Part shown: positions 53,858 through 62,422 of the stretch, one piece after another
How the letters are laid out: each line of letters begins with the position of its first letter
Numbering within the stretch: the stretch's first letter is position 1
NCBI RefSeq assembly: GCF_044386045.1
Contig: NZ_JBISCD010000040.1
Coordinates: forward strand, 1,240,001 to 1,304,000
DNA: 64,000 nucleotides
From: Thalassobellus sediminis
GTDB lineage: Bacteria > Bacteroidota > Bacteroidia > Flavobacteriales > Flavobacteriaceae
Direction of reading: 5' to 3'
The notes under the pieces: generated by a model
Database searches by the model: none
Told to the model about the DNA's origin: nothing
Seen by the model: only the letters and a program-made list of their open reading frames with translations
Made by a program: the position numbers and the translations under genes

Positions 53858-54607
53858 ATGTTAGCTACTATTCAATACAATTCAAGAAAACTTCAGATAA
53901 ATTTATCAAATCCAATTGATATTTCAATGCCATTGCGTGCATCAAAAAGTAATGTAAATGCATGGTATATTGATGAGCCAAAAATAGAACCAGCAAAAGA
54001 TGGCGAATGGATTGCAAGTGTAAAAGAAGGCGCTTGTATAAATTTTAATAATATATTTTTTAATCCGCATGCTCATGGTACACATACTGAATGTGTGGGA
54101 CATATTACCGAGAAAGTACATTCTATAAACCAGAATTTAAAACAGTTTTTCTTTTTAGCAGAAGTTGTAACAGTTGCTCCAGAAAAGTTGAATGAGGATA
54201 TGGTTATTTCAAAAAAGCAATTACAATTTGCCATTGGTAACAAGAAAAGAGATGCTATTGTTATAAGAACCATTCCTAATACAAACGATAAAATTTCTAG
54301 GCAATACTCCAATACCAATCCTACTTATTTATTAGAGGAAGCTGCCATTTATTTAAGAGAAAAAGGCATTAAGCATTTGCTTATAGATTTGCCAAGTGTA
54401 GATAAAGAGCGTGATAATTGCGAATTATTGTCGCATAATGCTTTTTGGAATACTAAAGGAGAATTGCGATTAGATGCTACTATCACCGAATTTATTTTTG
54501 TACCAAATACGGTTGATGATGGTTGCTATTTTTTAAACCTTCAAATAGCACCTTTTGAAAACGATGCTACTCCTAGTAAACCTATTTTATATAAAATAAT
54601 TGAATGA
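53858..54607 (+). CDS. Cyclase family protein (kynurenine formamidase-like fold)
   Basis: About 249 residues from ATG 53858; a TTG at 53852 would add two residues. The metal-binding motif HAHGTHTECVGH (near 68-79) matches the HxGTHxD type, with Glu in place of Asp, and a second His lies in the C-terminal half. Members hydrolyse formamides or cyclic compounds. The substrate is unknown; no kynurenine pathway genes are nearby. Six nt after hemW and overlapping the next gene as ATGA, so part of the ruvC-hemW transcript. Confidence 0.82.
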   Translation: MLATIQYNSRKLQINLSNPIDISMPLRASKSNVNAWYIDEPKIEPAKDGEWIASVKEGACINFNNIFFNPHAHGTHTECVGHITEKVHSINQNLKQFFFLAEVVTVAPEKLNEDMVISKKQLQFAIGNKKRDAIVIRTIPNTNDKISRQYSNTNPTYLLEEAAIYLREKGIKHLLIDLPSVDKERDNCELLSHNAFWNTKGELRLDATITEFIFVPNTVDDGCYFLNLQIAPFENDATPSKPILYKIIE

Positions 54608-54957
54608 TGAAGACAACGCTGAAATTAGAAGAATTGGCAATGTTTATTTTAGGAATCTTTGCTTTTAATCAATTACATTTTGCTTGGTGGTGGTTTTTAG
54701 CACTTATTTTAACACCAGATGTTGGCATGTTGGGCTATGTAATAAATACAAAAATTGGTGGTATTGTCTACAATATTTTTCATCACAAGGGATTAGCTAT
54801 TCTATTTTATATTATTGGGATTTATTTACAAAATGATGTTTTGCAACTAGTAGGAATTATTTTGTTTTCACACGCATCGTTTGATAGAGCTTTGGGTTAC
54901 GGTTTAAAGTATTCAGATAATTTTAAGAATACGCATTTAGGTCAAATAGGGAATTAA
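54604..54957 (+). CDS. DUF4260 membrane protein
   Basis: 117 residues with four hydrophobic segments. LTPDVGMLGYVINTKIGG near 36-53 and HASFDRALGYGLKY near 90 are DUF4260 features. Inner membrane, function unknown. Overlaps the cyclase gene stop (ATGA) and is 5 nt from the next gene. Confidence 0.85.
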   Translation: MMKTTLKLEELAMFILGIFAFNQLHFAWWWFLALILTPDVGMLGYVINTKIGGIVYNIFHHKGLAILFYIIGIYLQNDVLQLVGIILFSHASFDRALGYGLKYSDNFKNTHLGQIGN

Positions 54958-54962
54958 TAATT

Positions 54963-55571
54963 ATGGAAGCATTTTTAGGAATTATTATAGGCGTTTTAGT
55001 TAGTTTAGGAATTGTTACCTACTTTAAATCTATAAAGAAAAAACAGTTAGTAAACGCACAGTCGGTTTTACTTTTAGATAAAATAAAAAAGGTTTGTAAG
55101 TTTATAACTGTTGAAGGTGATTTTGCTGAAATATATCATTACGAAGATGTAAAAGAACGTTTTTTAAAAATGATAACCAGCAAGAAAAAAGCATTGGTTG
55201 TTATTAATGCTAAAGCTCATGTGGGTTATGATTTAGCAAAGATAGAGTTGCAAGCAGACACGATAAAGAAGATCATTGTTTTAGAACATTTTCCGCAACC
55301 AGAAATTTTATCTATAGAAACCAATTTGAATTATTACGATAAATCGGATGGTATATTTAATAAGTTTGAAGCTTCAGATTTAACAGGATTACATCAAGAA
55401 GCTAAACAACATATTCAAGATAAAGTGCCAGAAAGCGGCTTGATTCAAGTAGCACAAAAAGAAGCCTTAGAAACCATCTTGCTTATGGAAACTATTGTTG
55501 AAACCATTGGTTGGAAACTGGATTATTCGGCATTAAAAATTGAAACAGGAACTACTAAGAAATTAGAGTGA
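54963..55571 (+). CDS. DUF4230 membrane-anchored protein
   Basis: 202 residues with one N-terminal transmembrane segment (FLGIIIGVLVSLGIVTYF) and then a DUF4230 domain (LLDKIKKVCKFITVEGDFAE, then KALVVINAKAHVGYDL, then LETILLMETIV). Function unknown. The domain is presumably periplasmic. Last gene of the ruvC-hemW-cyclase-DUF4260 unit. Confidence 0.87.
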   Translation: MEAFLGIIIGVLVSLGIVTYFKSIKKKQLVNAQSVLLLDKIKKVCKFITVEGDFAEIYHYEDVKERFLKMITSKKKALVVINAKAHVGYDLAKIELQADTIKKIIVLEHFPQPEILSIETNLNYYDKSDGIFNKFEASDLTGLHQEAKQHIQDKVPESGLIQVAQKEALETILLMETIVETIGWKLDYSALKIETGTTKKLE

Positions 55572-55575
55572 TTTT

Positions 55576-55601
55576 GTCGTTCCTGCAAAGGCAGGAATCT
55601 G
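55576..55601. repeat. Dispersed palindromic repeat, copy 3
   Basis: GTCGTTCCTGC, a 4-nt loop, then GCAGGAATCTG. Matches copy 2 at 38919 in both arms and in the flanking GTC and ATCT. It lies directly after the DUF4230 gene stop. Confidence 0.65.
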
Positions 55602-55630
55602 TAGATTGTTTCGAATTTAATTTGACCTAA

Positions 55631-55993
55631 ATGAACATAGAACAACTTCGCAATTATTGTTTAAGCAAAAAAGGAACAACCGAAGAGCTTCCATTTGACC
55701 AACATACATTAGTTTTTAAAGTGCTAGGGAAAATGTTTGCATTAACCTCTTTAAAAAAATGGGAACAAGGGGAGTCATCTATTAACTTAAAAGCCGATCC
55801 AGAATATTCTGAAGAACTTAGAACTAACTATAATAGCATTCGTCCAGGATTTCATATGAACAAAAAGCATTGGAATACACTTTATCTGCACGAAGGTGAA
55901 TTACAATCACAACTTATTAAAGAGCTTATAGATCATTCTTATGATATGGTTATTAAAACAATGTCTAAAAACTTGAAAGACAGTCTTTTTTAA
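55631..55993 (+). CDS. MmcQ/YjbR family protein
   Basis: 120 residues starting MNIEQLRNYCLSKKGTTEEL, with MFALTSLKKWEQGESSINLK near 38 and HMNKKHWNTLYL near 75, typical of the MmcQ/YjbR double-wing (CyaY-like) fold. The molecular function is not established; the family has been called DNA-binding from structural similarity. Short non-coding gap to the next gene. Confidence 0.87.
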   Translation: MNIEQLRNYCLSKKGTTEELPFDQHTLVFKVLGKMFALTSLKKWEQGESSINLKADPEYSEELRTNYNSIRPGFHMNKKHWNTLYLHEGELQSQLIKELIDHSYDMVIKTMSKNLKDSLF

Positions 55994-56153
55994 ACTAAAA
56001 AAATAATATGAAATGTAAAATAAGCGTTTTTTTGTTGTACATTTATATACTTTCATCTCCTTAATTTATTTTAATAGCATAATCAAAACGCCCTTAAATC
56101 TTAAAGTAGTATTTAATTTTAACCATAATATAAACTTTAATTTTTAACAGATT

Positions 56154-56981
56154 ATGAAAACAATCAACCAATTATTTTCAACAATGGCAGCTGCACTTTT
56201 GTTGTTTACAACCTCTATTATTTCAGCCCAAGAGCAGCAAGAAGGACCACAGTACATTACCGTAACTACGATGCATTGGAATATGGATTATGAAGATTTT
56301 GATATGGATACATGGAAATCTGTAGAAAAAGAATATTTAGACAAAGTGACCAAAAATAATGAGCATATTATGGCATCTTCTTTTTATTTGCACCAAATGA
56401 CAGCGGATAATACAGAGATAATTTATGTTAATGTTTACGGGTCATGGGGTGCTATTGAAAAAGCAAGTGTGAGATCTGGAGAATTAGAAAAGGAAGCATG
56501 GCCAGATGAAACAGAAAGAAAAGCGTTTTTAAAGAAACAGCAAGCGTATTATTCTCATGAGCATTCAGATGAAATATATACAACATTGCCTTTAGTTAAG
56601 CCAATACCTCAAGACAATACAAAAGATATGATATGCTATGTTAGAAAAACACATTTTGCGTATCCAGAAGATGTTGAAAATTCTGAAATTAAGGATTTTA
56701 TGACTGAAAACTTTAATAAGTTAATTAAAGATAACCCGTTAATTAAAGGTTATTATCCACACAGACATGCTTGGGGTAGTGATGGAACAGAAATTATGGA
56801 AGGTTATTTTTTAGATTCCATGGCAGATTTAGAAGCTATGTTTGATGGGCTTCCAGATCTTATGAAAGAAGCATGGCCAGACGAAGCTGTTCGTAAAGCA
56901 AGAGGCGAAAAAATGAATACTTATTTTACAGGTGTTCATGGAGATGCTGTTTATAAATTTCTAGCTGAACTTTCAAAATAA
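56154..56981 (+). CDS. Exported protein with internal duplication
   Basis: 275 residues with a signal peptide (cleavage near IISAQ). The mature protein repeats itself: EKEAWPDETERKAFLKKQQAYY near 118-139 and KEAWPDEAVRKARGEKMNTYF near 238-258, with YITVTTMHWNMDYEDF and MICYVRKTHFAYPEDV beginning the two halves. The alpha-beta pattern with paired aromatic positions suggests two ferredoxin-like (ABM or NIPSNAP-like) domains. Periplasmic, function unknown. No closer family is recognised. Confidence 0.65.
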   Translation: MKTINQLFSTMAAALLLFTTSIISAQEQQEGPQYITVTTMHWNMDYEDFDMDTWKSVEKEYLDKVTKNNEHIMASSFYLHQMTADNTEIIYVNVYGSWGAIEKASVRSGELEKEAWPDETERKAFLKKQQAYYSHEHSDEIYTTLPLVKPIPQDNTKDMICYVRKTHFAYPEDVENSEIKDFMTENFNKLIKDNPLIKGYYPHRHAWGSDGTEIMEGYFLDSMADLEAMFDGLPDLMKEAWPDEAVRKARGEKMNTYFTGVHGDAVYKFLAELSK

Positions 56982-57005
56982 TAAGAATTTTCAATTAATA
57001 AAAAA

Positions 57006-57029
57006 GGATGCTTTTAGTGTCCTTTTTTT
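57006..57029 (+). terminator. Intrinsic terminator
   Basis: Stem GGATGC/GTGTCC with two wobble pairs and a 5-nt loop, followed by seven Ts, 25 nt after the duplicated-domain gene stop. Confidence 0.8.
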
Positions 57030-57091
57030 ATTTGTAATCAATTTGTAGGAGCTTTTATTTAGGTGTAATATTGCAAAAACAAAATAGCAAA

Positions 57092-57670
57092 ATGAGTGTA
57101 CTAGAAACTTTAAAAGACAGAAGTAATAACACATGTGAATTGTGTGCATCTAATACCGATTTATCACAATATACCATACCGCCATCATTAAATGAAAACG
57201 TGGCTAACGATGTATTGGTGTGTAAAAACTGTTTAGACCAAATAGAAGGTAATGAAGAAATGGATACTAACCATTGGAGATGTTTAAATGATAGTATGTG
57301 GAGTGAGTTTGTAGCAGTACAAATTATGGCTTGGAGAATGCTTCAACGATTACGTGCAGAAGGTTGGCCTAAAGATTTACTAGATATGATGTATTTAGAT
57401 GATGATGCTTTAGCACTAGCGCGTGCAACAGGTGAAGATAAAGACGAGAGCGAGAAAATTATACATAGAGATGTAAACGGAGTTGTCCTTAATAATGGAG
57501 ACTCGGTTGTTTTAGTAAAAGACCTTAAGGTAAAAGGATCTAGCATGGTTGCTAAGCAAGGAACGGCGGTTAGAAACATTCGTTTAGATAGAGATAATGC
57601 CGAATTTATTGAAGGTAAAGTAGGGCCTACTTTAACTGTTATTGTTACTAAATACGTTAAAAAATTATAG
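57092..57670 (+). CDS. PhnA/YjdM family protein
   Basis: 192 residues from ATG 57092 (MSVLETLKDRSNN). The N-terminus has two zinc-type cysteine pairs (CELC, then CKNC near 45), and the C-terminal 70 residues are the PhnA SH3-like domain (DVNGVVLNNGDSVVLVKDLK, then VKGSSMVAKQG). A TTG at 57071 is an alternative start but lies at the likely promoter TAATATTG. The family was named from a phosphonate locus, but its role in phosphonate use is unproven. A perfect palindromic terminator follows. Confidence 0.85.
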   Translation: MSVLETLKDRSNNTCELCASNTDLSQYTIPPSLNENVANDVLVCKNCLDQIEGNEEMDTNHWRCLNDSMWSEFVAVQIMAWRMLQRLRAEGWPKDLLDMMYLDDDALALARATGEDKDESEKIIHRDVNGVVLNNGDSVVLVKDLKVKGSSMVAKQGTAVRNIRLDRDNAEFIEGKVGPTLTVIVTKYVKKL

Positions 57671-57732
57671 TATTTGGGTGTTACCCTGAAAAATCTGGAG
57701 AGCTTAAACAAATACCTTATCCTACCATAAAT

Positions 57733-57778
57733 AAAAAACACTTACACCTTTTTAATTAAAAAGGTGTAAGTGTTTTTT
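57733..57778. terminator. Bidirectional terminator between phnA-like gene and SnoaL-like gene
   Basis: A 46-nt perfect palindrome, core ACACCTTTTTAATTAAAAAG, with A and T runs at both ends. It serves the converging genes at 57670 and 57800. Confidence 0.93.
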
Positions 57779-57799
57779 ATTTAAACAGCAAACTAAAAT

Positions 57800-58228
57800 T
57801 TAACAAGACGTATCAGCAATAATCTTCCATTTTCCATCAATCTTTTTGAAAACAAGCATAAAAATACCATCAGCATTTCCAACTTCGCGTTTTAAATGAA
57901 ATTCGCCTAAAACATAATAAGCACCATCACTTATTTTACTAATGTCATTAATTTTATAACTTAATGTACCTGTGTGGTCTTTAGTTGGGTAGCTTTTTAG
58001 GTAGCGTTCTAACGTGTTCTCCCATCCGTAGGTAATGCCATTGCTTCCATAAAATTTAAGCGAATCACTTTTCCAGTAGCCTTCCATAAATTCTTCAATA
58101 TTGTCTTTAGACCATGCAATACGTTGTGCTTTTAAAACTTTATTTATAGCTTTTTTATCTTGTTCTTCAGTTTGAGAATAGCTATTAAAAGCAGTGAGGA
58201 TAAAGGTTAATATAAGGAGCCTTTTCAT
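57800..58228 (-). CDS. Exported SnoaL/DUF4440-like protein
   Basis: 142 residues with a signal peptide (MKRLLILTFILTAFNSYSQ). A cone-shaped nuclear transport factor 2-like fold follows: KAQRIAWSKDNIEEFMEGYW near 33 and FMLVFKKIDGKWKIIADTSC at the end, which is typical of DUF4440. Members bind or convert small ligands; no active-site residues can be named. Monocistronic. Confidence 0.85.
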   Translation of the reverse strand: MKRLLILTFILTAFNSYSQTEEQDKKAINKVLKAQRIAWSKDNIEEFMEGYWKSDSLKFYGSNGITYGWENTLERYLKSYPTKDHTGTLSYKINDISKISDGAYYVLGEFHLKREVGNADGIFMLVFKKIDGKWKIIADTSC

Positions 58229-58420
58229 GATTGTTTTATTTTAAATGAGTTTTTTAGGGTCTTTTTAATTCTATAGTTGTTAAATATTAAAATGAATACT
58301 TTAGCATTAGAAGTAAAAATAGGAAATCTTGTTTAAAATATGTTACTCATCTATTAATTAATCTACTTGTGTTTTCAATACAATCATTTCAAATCACAAG
58401 CTGCTCCTTAATATATAATA

Positions 58421-59521
58421 TCACAAAACATTTTTTTGATGCTTATAAAAGGCATCTGCTTGAAGTTGTATAAGTTCCCTCGCTTTTTTGCGCTTATAAG
58501 TGTATAATTCGTCTTCGTTTTCTAGGTCTGTATAAATACGGTCGTTAATAGCAAAATCTGCTTTTAACATGGCGTCTCTTTGACTTTTATTTTGAAGTAC
58601 GTTTGTTTTTATAGCTGTTTCTTGGTCTTCTAATTTATAATCGTATACGCCTTTTGGAGATAATAGTTTAGCAAGAATAGGAGAGGTTTCAATAGCTAAA
58701 AACAATAAGAATATAAAAAATGATGGTAACCAAGGTAATTTTCCTAAAGCATTAACACGCGCCATTAAGCCATCAAAGTTATTAATAATGGGTTGCGTAG
58801 TTGCAACTTGTGTATCATAATCACCATTTAGTTGTACTATTCGGTTTTCAATAGCTACAATTTTTGATTTGTTAGCGGCTTTAAGTTGTTGTAATTCGGC
58901 TAAAAGCGCATCGTGTTTTTCTCTTTTTTCTTTGTAAACAGGACCTTTTCCTAAAAGTTTGGTTCCTGCGGTTCCTTCGGCTTCAGCAATGTAAGTGTTG
59001 TAAAGTGCATTTACTTCAGCTTCTTTGGTTGCTATGTCTTTTTGTAAATTAGTTATTTCATTTTGAAGCGAAGCGATAGTAGGTGTGAATTGTTCCGAAA
59101 TTTGGTTTTTATTAGCAAGGGTTAATTCGTTTTTTTGTTCTAATAAAACCTGATTAATTTCTTTTTCAAAAATTTTTAATTCTAAAGGTTTTGAAATAAC
59201 AATAGCTATAATTACTGCTAATACGATTCTGGGAGATGCTTGTATTAATTCGTCTATAATGTTTCCTGTTTTCTTGATGGTAGAAACAATATAGCGGTCT
59301 AAATTAAAAATGAGTAAACCCCAAATAAGTCCGAAAAATATAGCAGTATAAATATTGTCGAAAACAGTGTAAAGTGCATAACTACCAGCTATAAAAGCCA
59401 TAACTGCTGTAAAGAAAACTGTAGCTCCAACACCAGCATATTTGTTTTGTTCGCCTTTAGAGCATTGCTCTAAAATATCGGTATCTGCACCCGAGCAAAT
59501 AATGAAGAATTGCTTTAACAT
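58421..59521 (-). CDS. DUF4407 membrane protein
   Basis: 366 residues with four hydrophobic segments. Two form a hairpin near 30-75 (VGATVFFTAVMAFIAGSYAL, then FGLIWGLLIFNLDRYIVSTI), one near 90-110, and one near 265-285 (WLPSFFIFLLFLAIETSPI). Between them (about 115-250) is a long, highly charged helical coiled coil. This is the DUF4407 pattern. Function unknown; membrane integrity or envelope sensing is possible but not supported by specific evidence. Confidence 0.87.
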   Translation of the reverse strand: MLKQFFIICSGADTDILEQCSKGEQNKYAGVGATVFFTAVMAFIAGSYALYTVFDNIYTAIFFGLIWGLLIFNLDRYIVSTIKKTGNIIDELIQASPRIVLAVIIAIVISKPLELKIFEKEINQVLLEQKNELTLANKNQISEQFTPTIASLQNEITNLQKDIATKEAEVNALYNTYIAEAEGTAGTKLLGKGPVYKEKREKHDALLAELQQLKAANKSKIVAIENRIVQLNGDYDTQVATTQPIINNFDGLMARVNALGKLPWLPSFFIFLLFLAIETSPILAKLLSPKGVYDYKLEDQETAIKTNVLQNKSQRDAMLKADFAINDRIYTDLENEDELYTYKRKKARELIQLQADAFYKHQKNVL

Positions 59522-59608
59522 AATGATTGATTTTGATTGATGATTGTCTATTAGAACGCAAAACGTATCAAAATGTTACATTAATTGGTGTGAAAATAGT
59601 TCGGATTT

Positions 59609-59709
59609 GCGTTAGCGATTGAAACGGCATCCTTTTTTGAGGTACGAGAAAAAGATATAGTTGAAAGCGCGACCTTTATCCTGATCTTTTTTCAGGGTAA
59701 AGGTAACGC
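59609..59709. repeat. Structured intergenic element with terminal inverted repeats
   Basis: Begins GCGTTA (59609-59614) and ends TAACGC (59704-59709), its complement. Inside lies a 13-bp hairpin with one wobble pair, ACCTTTATCCTGA (59672-59684) and TCAGGGTAAAGGT (59692-59704). Nothing in it codes. It resembles short dispersed elements seen in flavobacterial intergenic regions, from memory and unverified. It is the only copy in this window. Confidence 0.55.
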
Positions 59710-59714
59710 CCAAA

Positions 59715-61103
59715 TTATTTTGAAAGTTCTGTAAAATATTTATAAAATAGTGGAATGGTTTCGATGCCTTTTAGGTAATTCCAAACGCCGAAATGCTCGT
59801 TTGGTGAATGTATGGCGTCGCTATCTAGCCCGAAGCCCATTAAAATAGTTTTGCTTTTTAATTCTTGTTCGAATAATGCCACAATAGGAATGCTCCCACC
59901 GCTACGTTGTGGAATTGGTGTTTTTCCGAAGGTGTCGTTATAGGCTTTATTGGCTGCTTTATAGCCAATGCTGTTTATTGGTGTTACGTAACCTTGTCCG
60001 CCATGATGTGGTGTCACTTTTACGGTAACGCCTTTTGGAGCGATGCTTTCAAAGTGTTTGGTGAATAATTCGGTAATGTTTTCCCAGTCTTGGTTTGGAA
60101 CCAATCGCATAGATATTTTAGCATAAGCTTTACTTGCAATAACGGTTTTTGCACCTTCGCCAGTGTAACCACCCCAAATGCCGTTTACATCTAAAGTTGG
60201 TCTGATGGCATTACGTTCGTTGGTTGTGTATCCTGTTTCGCCATAAACAGCATCAATATCTAATGCTTTTTTATAGTTTTCTAGACTGAAAGGCGCTTTT
60301 GCCATTTCTGCACGTTCTTCTTTTGAAAGTTCTTCAACTTGATCGTAAAACCCAGGAATGGTAATGTGATTGTTTTCGTCATGCAAAGACGCAATCATTT
60401 TAGTTAATACGTTTATTGGGTTTGCTACGGCACCGCCGTAAAGTCCAGAGTGTAAATCTCTGTTAGGACCTGTTACTTTAACTTCAACATAACTCAATCC
60501 GCGTAATCCAGTTGTTATTGATGGCACATCGTTAGCTATCATGCCTGTGTCAGATATAAGAATGACATCATTCTTTAATTTCTCTTGATTGTTTTTTACA
60601 AAGGTTGCCAAGTTAGAGCTTCCAACTTCTTCTTCGCCTTCAATCATGAATTTTACATTACAAGGGAGTTGGTTGGTAGATGTCATGAATTCCATGGCTT
60701 TCACGTGCATGTACATTTGTCCTTTATCGTCGCAAGCTCCACGTGCAAAAATAGCACCGTCTGGATGTTTGTCTGTTTTTTTGATAACAGGTTCAAAAGG
60801 AGGAGAATCCCATAAATTGATTGGGTCTGGTGGTTGTACATCGTAATGGCCGTACACTAATATGGTTGGTGAATTTTTGTCAATTATTTTTTCACCATAA
60901 ACAATAGGGTAGCCATCTGTTTTGCAAATTTCAACGGCATCGCATCCTGCTTTTTCTAAACTAATTTTTATGGCATCGGCAGTTTTTAAAACATCATCTT
61001 TATAAGCAGAGTCGGCACTTATAGACGGTATTTTAAGAAGTTCGATGAGTTCGTTTAAGAAACGATTTTTATGTTCTGATATGTAAGATTGTATTTGATT
61101 CAT
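59715..61103 (-). CDS. M20 family dipeptidase
   Basis: 462 residues. The metal-binding motifs are YGHYDVQPPDP near 84-94, ARGACDDKGQM near 122, EGEEEVGSSNL near 158, and ILISDTGMIA near 185. The motif HYDVQPPDP places it in the CNDP (carnosine/succinyl-diaminopimelate-like) subgroup of dipeptidases. Cytosolic. A Bacteroidota promoter and tRNA-Leu lie upstream in the opposite direction. Confidence 0.9.
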   Translation of the reverse strand: MNQIQSYISEHKNRFLNELIELLKIPSISADSAYKDDVLKTADAIKISLEKAGCDAVEICKTDGYPIVYGEKIIDKNSPTILVYGHYDVQPPDPINLWDSPPFEPVIKKTDKHPDGAIFARGACDDKGQMYMHVKAMEFMTSTNQLPCNVKFMIEGEEEVGSSNLATFVKNNQEKLKNDVILISDTGMIANDVPSITTGLRGLSYVEVKVTGPNRDLHSGLYGGAVANPINVLTKMIASLHDENNHITIPGFYDQVEELSKEERAEMAKAPFSLENYKKALDIDAVYGETGYTTNERNAIRPTLDVNGIWGGYTGEGAKTVIASKAYAKISMRLVPNQDWENITELFTKHFESIAPKGVTVKVTPHHGGQGYVTPINSIGYKAANKAYNDTFGKTPIPQRSGGSIPIVALFEQELKSKTILMGFGLDSDAIHSPNEHFGVWNYLKGIETIPLFYKYFTELSK

Positions 61104-61163
61104 GAGTTTTTCTATAGTTCACTCAAAAGTATAAAAAAAAGAATGTTTTTTAGGGCTAAGAAG

Positions 61164-61193
61164 TTTGCAATTTAAAAATCTTGTTTATATTTG
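61164..61193 (+). promoter_or_regulatory. Promoter of tRNA-Leu
   Basis: TTTG (61164-61167), 18 nt, then TATATTTG (61186-61193), an exact Bacteroidota -33/-7 pair ending 10 nt before the tRNA 5' end. Confidence 0.85.
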
Positions 61194-61203
61194 CAGTCCT
61201 TTA

Positions 61204-61285
61204 GCGGGCGTGGTGGAATTGGTAGACACGCTAGACTTAGGATCTAGTGCCGCGAGGTGTGGGAGTTCGAGTCTCCCCGCCCGCA
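61204..61285 (+). tRNA. tRNA-Leu(UAG)
   Basis: 82 nt. Acceptor stem GCGGGCG pairs with CGCCCGC, discriminator A. The anticodon stem CTAGA/TCTAG holds loop CTTAGGA, anticodon TAG at 61238-61240, reading CUA (Leu). The T loop GTTCGAGTC is intact and a long variable arm is present (GTGCCGCGAGGTGTG). CCA is not encoded. The only tRNA found in the window. Confidence 0.97.
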
Positions 61286-61294
61286 CTGTAAAGG

Positions 61295-61325
61295 AAAAGC
61301 TGACTTTTTAAAAGTTGGCTTTTTT
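61295..61325 (+). terminator. Terminator after tRNA-Leu
   Basis: Stem AAAAGCTGACTTT with AAAGTTGGCTTTT (two wobble pairs), followed by Ts, 10 nt after the tRNA. Confidence 0.75.
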
Positions 61326-61347
61326 GTTTTAAAAAGTATTCATATTT

Positions 61348-62223
61348 CTAATTATTCCTCTGTTTATAAGCTTTAGGAGAAACTCCCATATAGTTTTTAA
61401 ATAATCTTGAAAAGTATAAAGGGTCTTTGATACCTAATTTTACACTTACTTCTTTTATGCTTAAATCGGTGTAGTTAAGATATTCGCACGCTTTTTGAGT
61501 TTTTTTAAGATTGAAAAAATGTATTAATGAATAACCCGTTCCTTTTTTAAATAAGGTTTGTGTATAAGATGTTGAAAGATTAAATGCTTTAGCAATGTCT
61601 TCAGATTTTAATGATTTACTAAGATTGTTGTTTAAAAAAGCAGTGATAGAACCAACTAAATTATCGTGTTTGTTAATATTTACAGTAGCGTCAATATTAT
61701 TGTAAATAAAAGCACTAATAAAGTTTAGGCTTAAAATATTAGCATATTCAAGTTGAGCATCTAAATAAGTGTTGTTTAAAATTTCAAATATTTGGTTGAA
61801 TAGTTTAATACGATCATTATTAAAAGCAATAGTTTCGTTTCTGTTTTGTCTTTGTTTGTTGTATAATTCTTCTGCAATTTTTCCATCAAAGTGCATCCAG
61901 TAAATACTCCAAGGATCTGTTTTGTCCGATTTATAGGTGTGAGCCAAATATTTAGGAATAATTATATATTGATTAGGAGAAATAATTGTTTTTACACCAT
62001 CCGTTTTTACCCAGCCAGACCCTTCAACACAATAAATGAAAATATAAGTACCATGATCTTTTTTTCGTTTTCTAAAGTGGTTGCTTGCTTTCGGGAAATA
62101 TCCAATGTCAGAAATGTGAAAATTACTTGTAATGGTGTTGTTTTTTAATCTGCTTTTCACCTCATTAGGCAGTATAATGATTCGTTGACCTAAAAAACCT
62201 TCTTTTAAAGTTGATTTGTCCAT
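61348..62223 (-). CDS. AraC family transcriptional regulator
   Basis: 291 residues. The N-terminal cupin-like domain (about 30-130, VEGSGWVKTDGVKTIISPNQ, IIPKYLAHTYKSD) binds a ligand, and the C-terminal pair of helix-turn-helix motifs spans about 190-287 (SEDIAKAFNLSTSYTQTLFK, then GIKDPLYFSRLFKNYMGVSP). Diverges from the sugar porter at 62423 with a 199-nt shared upstream region. It is likely the sugar-responsive regulator of the locus that continues past the window edge. Confidence 0.9.
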   Translation of the reverse strand: MDKSTLKEGFLGQRIIILPNEVKSRLKNNTITSNFHISDIGYFPKASNHFRKRKKDHGTYIFIYCVEGSGWVKTDGVKTIISPNQYIIIPKYLAHTYKSDKTDPWSIYWMHFDGKIAEELYNKQRQNRNETIAFNNDRIKLFNQIFEILNNTYLDAQLEYANILSLNFISAFIYNNIDATVNINKHDNLVGSITAFLNNNLSKSLKSEDIAKAFNLSTSYTQTLFKKGTGYSLIHFFNLKKTQKACEYLNYTDLSIKEVSVKLGIKDPLYFSRLFKNYMGVSPKAYKQRNN

Positions 62224-62422
62224 GTTTATTAAAAAATAGTCTATTTTATTAATGCTTAGTTTTCAATTATTTAGTGCTTTAGTATATTGTAATCAAAAAA
62301 AAGTGTTTAAAAAGATGTAAATAACTAAAAATAGCATGTAAATATAACTTAAAAAGTTAAGGGTTAGAATTTGAATGTTTATCAAAGAATAATCTATATT
62401 TTTATTAAAAACTAATTTGTAA

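Noticed and set aside
60585..60846. Overlapping plus-strand frames within the M20 dipeptidase
   Set aside because: They lie wholly inside a gene with all metal-binding motifs intact, in other frames.
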